The notes beneath the pieces are model-generated. The model was not told the origin of the DNA and did no database searches. It worked only from the letters and a program-made list of their open reading frames with translations. From UBA11612 sp963976395 (GTDB taxonomy: Bacteria > Pseudomonadota > Alphaproteobacteria > Rhodospirillales > Rhodospirillaceae), in NCBI GenBank assembly GCA_963976395.1, contig CAXBLG010000007.1, positions 1 to 64,000 of the forward strand: 64,000 bases of DNA. The letters run 5' to 3'. The translations under genes and the position numbers were made by a program. This document shows positions 18,248-27,942 of this stretch, piece after piece; position 1 is the first letter of the stretch; every line of letters begins with the position of its first letter.

Positions 18248-19480
18248 TTAAAGCCGCCGCGCGCTCTGTACGGTGCCCATATGATCGTCGAGGCCCCTGG
18301 CCACGGCCGCCATGAGTTTTTCGCGATAATCGGTCTGTTTCAGGGCTTTCTCGTCTTCCCGATTAGACAAATAGCCCATTTCAATCAGAACAGACGGGAT
18401 ATCGGGTGACTTGAGAACCGCGAAACCCGCAAATCGGTGCGTATTCCTGAGCAGTTTAACATCTCGTTGCAACTGAGAGATCAATTTCGTTGCCAGCTTG
18501 GTCGCCAAGTTCATGCTTTCGCGCTGCGCCAAATCGACAAGGATATGCCGCACATCCTTACTTTCGTGTGACAGATCCATACCTATAATAAGGTCCGCGT
18601 TATTTTCGCGCTCGGCAAGCGCCGCCGCCTCTCTATCTGACGCTTTCTCGGACAGCGTATAAACCGAAAGGCCGCGGACGTCTTTGTTGCCTATCGAATC
18701 TGCGTGTATCGACATAAACACGTCGGCCTGCACACGGCGTGCGATTTCGCGGCGTTCACGGTGCGCGAGGGAAATATCACGGTCGCGTGTAAGTGTGACA
18801 TCGTAGCGCCCAGTGCTTTCAAGGCGCGTCTTCAGCTGACGGGCGGCCGCCAAAGTGATAACTTTCTCGTATATGCCGCTGACGCCAATAGCTCCTGGAT
18901 CTACGCCCCCATGCCCCGGGTCCAAGACAACAACAGTTTTTCGATCGGTCCCTGGCACGCCTGGCCGACCCACATCGGTCTGGATGTTCGGCTGAGTCGG
19001 CTCCGGTTTCGCATTGGCTGTATCTAAAGCACCGGTGCGATGTCGCTGACCGACACTGGCCATGAAGCTTTCCCGAGATACGGGTTCCATATCGAGAACA
19101 AAGCGAAAGGGTGTATTTCCAGTTGGCGGAAGCACAAACGCATTTTTAACCCCGGAAGGCCCCGCTAAATCGACAACGATGCGGGTGTTGCCGGGCTGAA
19201 ACAATCCATAGCGCACGGTATTCACCAAACCGGCTCTTTCGGTAGCAGTATCCCTCGCGATAGCCCAATCGAGTTCAGGTAAATCCACGACAATGCGGTA
19301 GGGATCAGCAAGTTGAAAAATGCTGAACTCAACGCTTTCAGACAACTCAAGTACGAGGCGGGTGTACTGGCCGTGATCGTGAACGCGCATGGTGGACGCA
19401 ATACCCGTAGCTCGCACGAGCGACGGAACAAAAAGCGCAGCAGTTCCGGCAGACAAGACAAATCGGCGGCCCACAACCAT
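18248..19480 (-). CDS. amiC: N-acetylmuramoyl-L-alanine amidase (AMIN + Amidase_3)
   Basis: A periplasmic zinc amidase that cleaves the peptide side chain from MurNAc during cell separation. The N-terminal half is an AMIN domain (TRLVLELSESVEFSIF, RIVVDLPELDW), which targets peptidoglycan or the septum. The C-terminal half is Amidase_3 with VLDPGHGGVDPGAIG, SIHADSI and the late catalytic Glu in SVLIEMGYLSN. Starting at ATG 19480 the product begins MVVGRRFVLSAGTAALFV, a twin-arginine-like export signal, as known for E. coli AmiA and AmiC. An upstream in-frame ATG at 19585 would add 35 residues before the signal and seems less likely. Confidence 0.93.
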   Translation of the reverse strand: MVVGRRFVLSAGTAALFVPSLVRATGIASTMRVHDHGQYTRLVLELSESVEFSIFQLADPYRIVVDLPELDWAIARDTATERAGLVNTVRYGLFQPGNTRIVVDLAGPSGVKNAFVLPPTGNTPFRFVLDMEPVSRESFMASVGQRHRTGALDTANAKPEPTQPNIQTDVGRPGVPGTDRKTVVVLDPGHGGVDPGAIGVSGIYEKVITLAAARQLKTRLESTGRYDVTLTRDRDISLAHRERREIARRVQADVFMSIHADSIGNKDVRGLSVYTLSEKASDREAAALAERENNADLIIGMDLSHESKDVRHILVDLAQRESMNLATKLATKLISQLQRDVKLLRNTHRFAGFAVLKSPDIPSVLIEMGYLSNREDEKALKQTDYREKLMAAVARGLDDHMGTVQSARRL

Positions 19481-19585
19481 GCCGCGACACAACGGGTAGG
19501 ATAGCGGCGTGCCTGAGCCGGGCATAAATGCTTCCGAGTTGGTCAACTCCACCTCTCGGCGCTTCAAATCGTATGGTTCTCGCAT

Positions 19586-20169
19586 GTAAAGCTTAAAGTA
19601 TTAACCCAAACCCATTGACTCTAAATAGTATATACGTATTAGGAGATTCAGGGCAAGATTATTGCCGAAAATAGGCCTCCAGGCCCCCCTTCGGTCAATT
19701 AGGCGCTGTGCATAAGAATTAGGCGTTGTCACATGGCAAGCGCGGCGTCTATCTTCACTGTGCATAGTGGTTGCTATTCGCATGTCTACGGGCGCCGCCT
19801 AGGAAGTTGGCCTAAACGCCGAAATCGGCGCGCTCCCACACATAAACGCCTTGGATTTCAGGGTATTACCATGCGGTTGCAGCCCCATTACAACGGGAAT
19901 GAATGGGCCATCCGGTCTATCAACAGCCCAAAGGTTAACCACCAGGGGATTCTGCGTGCCGACACTGTCTTTACACCGCCGCAACTACACGAGCGATGCC
20001 TTCTGCTTTCAGCATGCGCGCTCGCTAGGTCTATCCGGCGGCCGTGATCGGCGTTTCTTCAGGATCCAGCCTGGCGCACTAGTCACAATTAACTGCCGCG
20101 GACGCGCGCCCCGGGAGCTCACGCTCCCCGCCCGCGCGAGCACAGCGGCATCACGGAGAACGTCTTACT
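19586..20169 (+). promoter_or_regulatory. long rne upstream/leader region
   Basis: A 584-base region without a convincing gene between the divergent amidase and rne genes. It must hold the promoters for both. Close to rne there is a hairpin, GGGAGC (20113-20118), loop TCAC, GCTCCC (20123-20128), and a GGAG element at about 20155 ahead of the ATG. In E. coli, RNase E controls its own mRNA through hairpins in a long leader, so similar feedback is possible here. Small open frames in this stretch show no protein-like features. Confidence 0.45.
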
Positions 20170-22995
20170 ATGGTCAAGAGAATGCTGGTCGACGCCACAC
20201 ACCTGGAGGAAACCCGGGTAGTGGTGCTGGATGGAACTCGCCTCGAAGAATTTGATGTCGAGACTTCAACTAAAAAACAAATCAAAGGTAACATCTACTT
20301 AGCCAAAGTTATCAGGGTCGAACCCTCGCTTCAGGCTGCCTTTGTTGACTACGGCGGAAACCGCCACGGGTTTCTCGCCTTCAGCGAAATCCATCCCGAC
20401 TATTACCAAATACCGGTTGCGGACCGCGAACGACTGCTTGCCGAGGTTCATCGTCACAACGACGAAGACGAACCGCATGGCGGTAGCGCAGATGATCACC
20501 ATGATCATCACGAGGACGACAACCAACCGGACGACGTGAACGACGCACATAGCACCGAGTCTCACGACGCCGAAGAATCCTCCGCGGAAGATGCCGGATC
20601 CGCCCTTCCGCTAGACTTCAGCACTCCGGCGATCACCGGCGACGTCATCGAAAACGCATCTTCCGAAAGCGAAGGCGATGCTGAAGCGGACGAACCCAAA
20701 TCATCAGCTGATGGCACTGAACCCGAACAGGCGGTCGCAACTGATGTAGACCCTACGGCATCGCCGCTTGAGCCGACGGACGAGCCCTCACCTAGCGTCG
20801 ACAGCGAGGTCAGTGCGGCATCACTCGAGACCGCCGCCGACCAGGCAACCGCCAAAGGTGAAGCCGTTCCAGACGAAAGCGAAGAATCCGCAGCCGTGCC
20901 TGGCCAAACCTCCAAAACCGCAGGCGTCGAAACGGTTGGCGGCGACGATGAGGACGAAACGGCGGGCGAAGACCGCCAACGCCGTCGCTTCCTCGCGTCC
21001 AGGCATTACAAAATTCAAGAAGTGATCAAGCGCCGTCAAATCATGTTGGTGCAGGTGGTCAAAGAAGAGCGCGGCAATAAAGGGGCAGCCCTCACATCAT
21101 TTTTGTCACTAGCCGGACGCTACTGCGTCCTTATGCCGAACTCAGCGCGCGGCGGCGGCGTATCGCGCAAAATCACCAGCGCACAGGATCGGCGACGTCT
21201 TAAAGCCATTGTCGGCGACCTTGAATTACCTAAAAGCATGGCCGTGATCCTGCGAACGGCGGGAGCGGAACGCAACAAGGCCGAGATCAAACGAGACTAT
21301 GAATACCTACAGCGTACGTGGAACAGCATTCGCGAAGTCACCATGACATCGCGTGCGCCGGCGCTCATTCATGAAGAAGCTAGTCTGATCAAGCGGGCGA
21401 TCCGTGATGTTTATACGCGCGACATCGAAGAAGTCTGGGTTGACGGCGAGGAAGGTTACAAAACCGCCAAAGACTTCATGAAAATGTTGACGCCAAGTCA
21501 CGCCAAGAAAGTTCAGAAGTACAAAGACGAAACGATTCCGCTGTTTCACCGCTATCAGGTCGAGACGCAATTAGAATCTATCAATAATCCGTCGATCCAG
21601 CTCAAGTCCGGCGGTTCGATTGTCTTTGCACAAACCGAAGCCTTGGTCGCCATTGACGTAAACTCTGGCAAATCAACAAAAGAACGGCATATTGAAGAGA
21701 CCGCTTACAGAACAAATCTGGAAGCGGCGGAAGAAATTGCACGTCAACTCCGCCTGCGTGATCTAGCCGGCCTCGTGGTTATCGACTTCATCGACATGGA
21801 AGAAAACCGCAACAATCATGCGGTGGAGCGCAAGCTTAAAGAAGCCTTGCGTGCGGACAGAGCCCGTATCCAGGTCGGACGCATCAGTCACTTTGGCCTG
21901 CTGGAACTATCGCGTCAGCGTCTCCGGCCGAGTCTGATTGAAGCCAACTTTCGCGTTTGCACACATTGTTCCGGTGCTGGTCTCGTGCGATCGACCGAGT
22001 CCGCCGCCGTTCATTCGTTGCGCGTCCTCGAGGAAGAAGGTGTCCGGCATCGCTCAAGTGAAGTGACCATTACTGTTCATTCCGATGTCGCTCTGTATCT
22101 TTTGAACTATAAGCGCGAAGCACTTGCGAGTATCGAAAACCGCTACGGCATTAAAATACTCGTTCTCGGCGACAACTCACTTGTACCGCCCGATATGCGT
22201 CTTGATCGCGTCAAAGCCATCCGTGGCCCTGGCGAAGAAATGACCGAACAGCGGTTGATACAACCTCCGGCAGAACCAGAGCCCCCTGCGGAGGCGGAAG
22301 CTCCCGAGACGCAATCCAGTGACGATACCGAAAGACACCGCGCGGCCCGGGACGATGAAGAGGACAACTCAGGTCGCAAACGCCGTCGTCGTCGTCGGAA
22401 GCGTCGCGACCCGCGAGATGCTGATAAAGAAGCTGCTGCCGGCGAACCTAAAGTCGCCACAGAAGCGGGTAGCGAGGATAGCTCAGCACAACCTTCTGAA
22501 GGCGAAGGGAACACTGAAGAGCAAAAATCCGCACGACCCCGCGACGAGCAAGGCCAGCGCCCACGCCGCCGTGGACGCCGCGGTGGACGCCGGCGGCGCA
22601 GTACCACGAAGGAAGGAAACGAGACCACTAACGCCGATGGCCAACCTTCAACCGCACCTTCGGCAGACTCAGCTTCACCGTCTAGTCAGGACGCCCCTCA
22701 ACATACGGTGGCCAGCGCGCCGGAAAACGCGCCTGCGGCAACAACCTCAAGCACGACCGAATCAACATCCACTTCTTCTTCGGTCAAAAATGAATCTGAA
22801 TCCGCCTCACGTGGCCCAGCTCGGCTATTCCGTACTTTGTGGAAGCGTGGTGAGAGTGCAGAAACAGAGACCAAAAGTTCCGCACCGCCGACCGTTACAG
22901 CCGATCAAACGCCGGCGCCGGCGTCGCAATCTTCTGAACCAGCCAGCACAACATCCCCGCGCCGCGGCTGGTGGCAAGGCTCAGACGAATCCTAA
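20170..22995 (+). CDS. rne: ribonuclease E/G
   Basis: The main endonuclease of mRNA decay and rRNA processing, and scaffold of the degradosome. It begins MVKRMLVDATHLEETRV and carries the S1 RNA-binding domain, which is split by about 170 acidic, Ser/Ala/Glu-rich residues (about 97-266, including a His/Asp-rich HHDHHEDD run). The catalytic core has the magnesium-binding aspartates in AIDVNSGKSTK and VVIDFIDMEENRN, and the zinc-link motif CTHCSGAG. The C-terminal third (from about 695) is disordered, with arginine-rich RNA-binding blocks (RKRRRRRRKRRD, RRRGRRGGRRRR), and ends with a short conserved PRRGWWQ segment. The acidic insertion is a known alphaproteobacterial trait. Confidence 0.96.
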   Translation: MVKRMLVDATHLEETRVVVLDGTRLEEFDVETSTKKQIKGNIYLAKVIRVEPSLQAAFVDYGGNRHGFLAFSEIHPDYYQIPVADRERLLAEVHRHNDEDEPHGGSADDHHDHHEDDNQPDDVNDAHSTESHDAEESSAEDAGSALPLDFSTPAITGDVIENASSESEGDAEADEPKSSADGTEPEQAVATDVDPTASPLEPTDEPSPSVDSEVSAASLETAADQATAKGEAVPDESEESAAVPGQTSKTAGVETVGGDDEDETAGEDRQRRRFLASRHYKIQEVIKRRQIMLVQVVKEERGNKGAALTSFLSLAGRYCVLMPNSARGGGVSRKITSAQDRRRLKAIVGDLELPKSMAVILRTAGAERNKAEIKRDYEYLQRTWNSIREVTMTSRAPALIHEEASLIKRAIRDVYTRDIEEVWVDGEEGYKTAKDFMKMLTPSHAKKVQKYKDETIPLFHRYQVETQLESINNPSIQLKSGGSIVFAQTEALVAIDVNSGKSTKERHIEETAYRTNLEAAEEIARQLRLRDLAGLVVIDFIDMEENRNNHAVERKLKEALRADRARIQVGRISHFGLLELSRQRLRPSLIEANFRVCTHCSGAGLVRSTESAAVHSLRVLEEEGVRHRSSEVTITVHSDVALYLLNYKREALASIENRYGIKILVLGDNSLVPPDMRLDRVKAIRGPGEEMTEQRLIQPPAEPEPPAEAEAPETQSSDDTERHRAARDDEEDNSGRKRRRRRRKRRDPRDADKEAAAGEPKVATEAGSEDSSAQPSEGEGNTEEQKSARPRDEQGQRPRRRGRRGGRRRRSTTKEGNETTNADGQPSTAPSADSASPSSQDAPQHTVASAPENAPAATTSSTTESTSTSSSVKNESESASRGPARLFRTLWKRGESAETETKSSAPPTVTADQTPAPASQSSEPASTTSPRRGWWQGSDES

Positions 22996-23053
22996 TTAGC
23001 CGGCTCTTAAAAACCCGAGTGCATTCCTGCCGCAGCGAGCTCAAGAAAATCTT

Positions 23054-24214
23054 CTAAATCTTGAGCCCGCCGCGCCAGGCTTTAATGCGCTCGCAGGCTT
23101 CCTCCATATCGTCGGAGCTTCCGGCAAAGGAAAACCTCATAAATTGATGTCCGCGATCGGGGTCGAAGTCGAGCCCCGGCGTCGTCGCAACGCCCGCGTC
23201 ATGCAGCATCCGTTTGCAAAAAGTCTCTGCATCATCAGTCATCGCCGAGATATCTGCGTAGATGTAAAACGCTCCATCGGCTGGTGCGAATTTGTCGAAA
23301 CCCAGTTCAGGCAATCTCTTCAGCAATATGTCTCGGTTCTCGGCATAGCGCCGAACATTGGCGTCCAGTTCCTCGCGGCATTCAAAAACGGCTATGCCGC
23401 CGTGCTGCGAAACCGTGGGCGGCGCAATAAATAAACTTTGTGCAAGGCACTCCAACGACCGTTTGAGATCAGGCGGCACAACAAGCCATCCTAGACGCCA
23501 GCCGGTCATACTGAAGTACTTTGAAAAACTGTTCACAACCAGCGCAGAGTCAGACAGTCCCGCCGCTGTGGTCGGTTCCATACCGTAAGTTATGCCGTGA
23601 TAAATCTCGTCTGAAATCAGCCGAATGCCGTGCTGGTCGCAGAAACCCGCAAGCTCACGAAATTCGTCAGCCGGAATAACAGAACCGGTGGGATTGGCCG
23701 GGCTGCCTATAATCAATCCATCAGGAAGAGATGGCAGTGCTTTGAGGTGATCCACCGTCGGCTGATAGCGTGTAGAAGCACCCGCAGCGATCAATTCAGG
23801 AACAACACCCAGTGATGTCAAAATATGACGGTACGCCGGATAACCCGGCGAGGCCAAAGCAACACGATCTCCGGCGTCAAAAGCGCTCAGGAAGGCAAGG
23901 ATAAATCCAGCCGAAGACCCCGTTGTTGCAAATATGCGATCAACGGAGACGGTCACCCCATAGCTGTCAAGATAATGCTGGGCGATCCGATCCCCTAACG
24001 TCGGAAGCCCCCCTGCCAGCGTGTATCCGAGAGCGCTGTTATCCAAACTCTCCTTTACGCGTGCCAAGGCTTTCCGCGGCATTCCTGTGGACGGCTGTCC
24101 TACTTCAAGATGAATTATATTACGCCCGCTCGCTTCCAGCATCGCGGATTCGCGCATCACATCCATTGCCATAAAGGGCGGCACCAGCCCACGGCGAGCG
24201 GCTTTCAAAACCAT
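23054..24214 (-). CDS. class I PLP-dependent aminotransferase
   Basis: A 386-residue fold-type I aminotransferase of the AspC/AAT family. Visible are the N-terminal HLEVGQPSTGMP, the PLP-contacting GSPANPTG, SDEIYHGITYG, the PLP lysine in NSFSKYFSMTGWRLGW, and the C-terminal substrate-binding Arg in HQFMRFSFAGS. Substrate cannot be told from sequence alone; aspartate, aromatic or branched-chain amino acids are options. It begins 2 bases after the stop of a gamma-glutamyltransferase-like lipoprotein gene, so the two probably form an operon. Confidence 0.9.
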   Translation of the reverse strand: MVLKAARRGLVPPFMAMDVMRESAMLEASGRNIIHLEVGQPSTGMPRKALARVKESLDNSALGYTLAGGLPTLGDRIAQHYLDSYGVTVSVDRIFATTGSSAGFILAFLSAFDAGDRVALASPGYPAYRHILTSLGVVPELIAAGASTRYQPTVDHLKALPSLPDGLIIGSPANPTGSVIPADEFRELAGFCDQHGIRLISDEIYHGITYGMEPTTAAGLSDSALVVNSFSKYFSMTGWRLGWLVVPPDLKRSLECLAQSLFIAPPTVSQHGGIAVFECREELDANVRRYAENRDILLKRLPELGFDKFAPADGAFYIYADISAMTDDAETFCKRMLHDAGVATTPGLDFDPDRGHQFMRFSFAGSSDDMEEACERIKAWRGGLKI

Positions 24215-24216
24215 TT

Positions 24217-25530
24217 CTATTTCCCCGATTCAATGACAGTTGCGTAACCATGCCCACTTGGACGTGCCCAGGCTTGGCAACGCACACGGTCTGTGAACGA
24301 CGCTTTATTGCAATACACGACACTGATGTCATCCTGCTCATTCGGACCCGTCTCATTATCCTTAATGCGACCTACAGCACGCATGACCTTCGGCATCGCC
24401 TCAGGACCAGAAGACGCGGCAGCGAGCACGACGTGTCTTGTCGCAAGATCGACCCATAAAGACATGGCAAAAGCTGGGATATTCGGATGCTCATCTGCCC
24501 CACTCGAGGCTAAAAGGAACCCCATTGAGGGCGATATCACCCCTAAGCCAAAGGGCGACCCCATGGTCAGAACGCAGACCAATGTGGTGCCCTCGTCATC
24601 TGCAACCATGAACTCAGTCGAACCAGTAAGTTCCGCGTCTTGTAACATCGACGCCGTGGTCTTCGATTCGAATGAGTATTGCCGCGTATTCTGATCACTG
24701 CGCTCGAACGCTGAGGTCCATGTAGGACTTAGAGGCTTAATTTCGGCGGCCTGAGTTCCGCCCAAAACCTCCTCAATCGACTGGAACATCTTATTCTCGA
24801 TATCGCCGTATCGGCTGCTATTCGCAAAGCCAGACCGGATTTCGCCCAACGTTGCTGCTAAAGCAAGGTGACGCATTTGATCGCCAGCGCGCAGCATCTG
24901 TCTTGCAGGGGTCATGAAAAGTTCAATTGCTGGCCGGTCGTTAAACAGTTTTGCTCCATACCGCTCCAGATCTTGCGCCAAGGCGCGCGATACCGGATGT
25001 CCGAATCTCGCCAAATTTTCTGATGGTGAGACAACCTGAGACCACGGCAACGATCCATGTTTCGCATGCAGAGAGAACAGGCCTTGCGCGAGACGGGGCG
25101 CAGACGGTGTATTTTCATCTGCCAAAAAGTCTAAAGTCTCTACCGATTCGGTTGACGGATCGTACATCAAGCACGCGCCACTGCCGCCCAGACCTGCTGA
25201 TGACGGGAGGGTCACTGCTAACGACAACCCAAGAGCGGTGGCTGCATCGGCAGCGTTACCCCCCGCAAGCAACACTTCTTGCGCCACAAGCGCCGCCTGA
25301 GGCTCGCCCGCGACCACATAGCTTTCATATTTGACAGAAACTGGCCCCGGCGGCCCTACTTCTAGACGAATGGGAGGCATGGCTCCACACGCCGAAATCA
25401 GAGAAGCCACTGATATCGCATAGATAATTGTTAAATAAGGGCGAAGCCACGCTACAAATCGCCATAATTTGTACGTATTCGTACCGGCTCTATATGCAAT
25501 AGTGTGAGGACATATACCAAAAGCGGTCAT
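24217..25530 (-). CDS. gamma-glutamyltransferase-like lipoprotein, degenerate
   Basis: A 437-residue protein related to Ntn-type gamma-glutamyltransferases (usually 560-590 aa). The N-terminus ends in a lipobox-like LISAC (Cys48), suggesting a lipoprotein. Family features include VVAGEPQAALVAQEVLLAGGNAADA-like sequence at 72-96 and GLGGSGACLMY. The nucleophile region GSTEFMVADDEG (303-314) aligns with E. coli TTHYSVVDKDG, so the autoprocessing Thr is replaced by Ser304. The usual glutamate-binding Arg of the DxRE motif is absent (LDFLADENTP). Either a divergent Ser-nucleophile enzyme or a non-catalytic relative is possible. It overlaps no neighbour and precedes the aminotransferase by 2 bases. 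Confidence 0.75.
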   Translation of the reverse strand: MTAFGICPHTIAYRAGTNTYKLWRFVAWLRPYLTIIYAISVASLISACGAMPPIRLEVGPPGPVSVKYESYVVAGEPQAALVAQEVLLAGGNAADAATALGLSLAVTLPSSAGLGGSGACLMYDPSTESVETLDFLADENTPSAPRLAQGLFSLHAKHGSLPWSQVVSPSENLARFGHPVSRALAQDLERYGAKLFNDRPAIELFMTPARQMLRAGDQMRHLALAATLGEIRSGFANSSRYGDIENKMFQSIEEVLGGTQAAEIKPLSPTWTSAFERSDQNTRQYSFESKTTASMLQDAELTGSTEFMVADDEGTTLVCVLTMGSPFGLGVISPSMGFLLASSGADEHPNIPAFAMSLWVDLATRHVVLAAASSGPEAMPKVMRAVGRIKDNETGPNEQDDISVVYCNKASFTDRVRCQAWARPSGHGYATVIESGK

Positions 25531-25627
25531 TCAGCCCTCATCATACGTTCAATAGCGGCAGAGGAGCCGCTATGTTAACCACGACCGCGTCGACCCGCGC
25601 CATCACGTAACCGCCATAGCAAGAGCC

Positions 25628-27073
25628 GTGACACAAAGTATTTCTCACTCATTTTACCCACCGCCGCTGCGTGCGCGCTCCAGGTCACTCCGGCGCTCTC
25701 TCAAGGCCTGCGCCGCCATAATGGCCGGCACTTTGGCGGTGGCCGGTCTGTTGCTTACCCCTATCGGCGGCGCGTCGGCTCAAGATTTCGGTAAAGGAGC
25801 CATCCTGCACGACACCGAAATTGATAATACGCTGCGGGCCTATGCCCGGCCCATTCTTGAGGCTGGCGGCATTCCGCCGGACAGCATTAGCATCCACATG
25901 ATTGTGGACGATAGTCTCAATGCGTTCGTAACGCCCGGAAACCACATGTTCTTTCATACCGGGCTGCTGCTCAAAACAAAAAGCTCCAGCGAAGTCCTCG
26001 GCGTGATGGCCCACGAAATCGGTCACATCGCAGGAGGTCATGCGGTGACCACAAACGACGGCATGGCTAAGGCCAGCACAATTTCTATGCTCGCCCTGCT
26101 GCTCGGTGTGGCTGCGGGTGTTGCAAGTGGTAATCCCGACGCGGGTATAGCTGTTCTCATGGGCGGGCAGCAGGTCGCGCTGGGACAAATGCTGAGTTTC
26201 AGCAGATCGGTTGAAAGCAGCGCCGACCAATTTGCTCTGCGGACTTTAGAACAAACCGGACAATCGGCAGAAGGTCTGTACGACTTCTTTGGCCTGCTGG
26301 CGGGACAGGAAATGCTTATTTCCGCTTCACAAGACCCCTATATGAGAACTCACCCTCTGACCCGCGACCGGATGGCAACCATACGGGCCGCGATTGACCG
26401 CTCCGCATATTCTGACGTCCCGCCCAAACCCGAGTTTGAGCGCGAACACCGGCGGATGGTCGCCAAACTGTTTGCTTTTCTAAAGCCCCAAATCACAACG
26501 CTTCAGCGTTACCCAGAGTCCGACACCAGTATCGAAGCCAGGTATGCGCGCACAATCGCCTACTATCGCCGCGGTCAATTCGACAAGTCGCTGCCCTTAG
26601 TTGAAGGTCTGCTGAAGGACGAACCGGAAGATCCGTACTTTTGGCAAATCAAGGGCGATATGCTGTTAAGCAAGAGTGATATTGACGGCGCGGTTGTAGC
26701 CTATCGCAAATCTCTGGAATACCTCCCTGATGCTCCGGAAATTCTGATCGCGATGGCGCACGCCATGACGCAACGGCCGAATGCCGCCTATGCGGAGGAA
26801 GCACAAGCGGCATTAAGGCGAGCGCTGACGATTGATCGCGAAAACCCCGGCGCATGGGATATGCTCGCGCGCTCCTATGCGTATGATGACAATCTCGGCA
26901 TGTCGGCCTATGCAGCAGCCGAACGGGCAATTCTTCTCGGGCAATTCCAAGAGGTTCGGCGCTACACCATGGAAGCCGAAAAATACGTTGAGAGAGACAC
27001 CCCGACTTGGCACCGGCTCCAGGACATCAAAATTGCCGCAGAAAACTATAAAGAAGACATGAAGCGACGGTGA
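25628..27073 (+). CDS. M48 family metalloprotease with TPRs (BepA/YfgC-like)
   Basis: A secreted zinc protease. A GTG start at 25628 gives an N-terminal signal (about residues 22-51, ending GGASAQD). The catalytic motif is MAHEIGHIAGGH with the third ligand in SSADQFAL. The C-terminal half carries TPR-like helices (YYRRGQFDKSLPLVEGLL, DPYFWQIKGDMLLSKSDIDG). This architecture is that of BepA, a periplasmic chaperone/protease for outer-membrane protein assembly. It is divergent from the GGT-like gene and is followed by a thiol-disulfide protein gene, consistent with envelope quality control. Confidence 0.92.
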   Translation: MTQSISHSFYPPPLRARSRSLRRSLKACAAIMAGTLAVAGLLLTPIGGASAQDFGKGAILHDTEIDNTLRAYARPILEAGGIPPDSISIHMIVDDSLNAFVTPGNHMFFHTGLLLKTKSSSEVLGVMAHEIGHIAGGHAVTTNDGMAKASTISMLALLLGVAAGVASGNPDAGIAVLMGGQQVALGQMLSFSRSVESSADQFALRTLEQTGQSAEGLYDFFGLLAGQEMLISASQDPYMRTHPLTRDRMATIRAAIDRSAYSDVPPKPEFEREHRRMVAKLFAFLKPQITTLQRYPESDTSIEARYARTIAYYRRGQFDKSLPLVEGLLKDEPEDPYFWQIKGDMLLSKSDIDGAVVAYRKSLEYLPDAPEILIAMAHAMTQRPNAAYAEEAQAALRRALTIDRENPGAWDMLARSYAYDDNLGMSAYAAAERAILLGQFQEVRRYTMEAEKYVERDTPTWHRLQDIKIAAENYKEDMKRR

Positions 27074-27145
27074 CTTAGATTAGCGAGTTAGCTAATACTA
27101 AAATCTGCGGCCTCTATAAATTGACAGCGCACAAAAGGCGATTAC

Positions 27146-27913
27146 ATGCACAGCAAAACAATGTTTCCAAAACGGCAGACCGCGAAAATCTTCCTCCTAT
27201 GTGCCGCGGCCACTTTTTTGGCCGCTCCCTCCTGTGCGCAAGACGAAAGCGCCTTTTCAGGTGAACAGCGCGAAGAATTAAAGGGACTTGTTCGGGAGTA
27301 CATCCTCGAAAATCCAGAGATTATTTCCGAAGCCATTGTCGCCTTGCAGGCCAAAGATGAGCAAACACGGGCAGATCAACAGGCCCAGGCTTTATCGACT
27401 CATAAGGACGCATTGTTTAATCCCGTTGAAGGCACGATCATTGGCAACCCCAAGGGAGACGTCACCGTTGTCGAGTTTTTTGACTACAACTGCGGATACT
27501 GTAAATCCATGGTTCCGGCGATAACCGAAATTCTGGATCAAGATGATAATTTGCGGATGGTGATGAAAGAATTTCCCATCTTAGGCCCCGGCTCTCTCGT
27601 GGCCGCGCAAGCCGCTCTGGCCGCGCGCGAACAGGGGAAATATGCCGAGATGCATATGGCTTTGATAAGCCATAAGGGAGCGTTAAATCGGGAGTCAGTC
27701 GAGAGCGTTGCTAAGTCCATCGGTCTCGACGTCGTCAAACTCGTTGAAGATATGAAGAATCCGAATATTAACGACATCCTTTCCAGCAACATGGCGCTGG
27801 CCCAGGATCTTGGTATCGAAGGCACACCAGCTTTAATTGTCGGCGATACTCTTGTTCCCGGAGCTATCGGCAAGGACCGACTACTCAATCTCATCGCCGA
27901 TGCGCGAAAATAG
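27146..27913 (+). CDS. DsbA-family thiol-disulfide oxidoreductase (ScsC-like)
   Basis: A periplasmic thioredoxin-fold protein of 255 aa. A signal peptide (about residues 14-31, ending APSCAQ) precedes an N-terminal helical segment with LVREYILENPEIISEAI, as in the ScsC/Com1 group, where it drives oligomerisation. The active site is DYNCGYCK and the cis-Pro loop is GIEGTPALIV. It probably oxidises or isomerises disulfides of secreted proteins. It follows the M48 protease gene by 72 bases, with a small inverted repeat (ATTAGC/GCTAAT, 27079-27096) in between. Confidence 0.92.
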   Translation: MHSKTMFPKRQTAKIFLLCAAATFLAAPSCAQDESAFSGEQREELKGLVREYILENPEIISEAIVALQAKDEQTRADQQAQALSTHKDALFNPVEGTIIGNPKGDVTVVEFFDYNCGYCKSMVPAITEILDQDDNLRMVMKEFPILGPGSLVAAQAALAAREQGKYAEMHMALISHKGALNRESVESVAKSIGLDVVKLVEDMKNPNINDILSSNMALAQDLGIEGTPALIVGDTLVPGAIGKDRLLNLIADARK

Positions 27914-27942
27914 TTACTCTAGCTTAGGTTTTTGAAGGTTCG

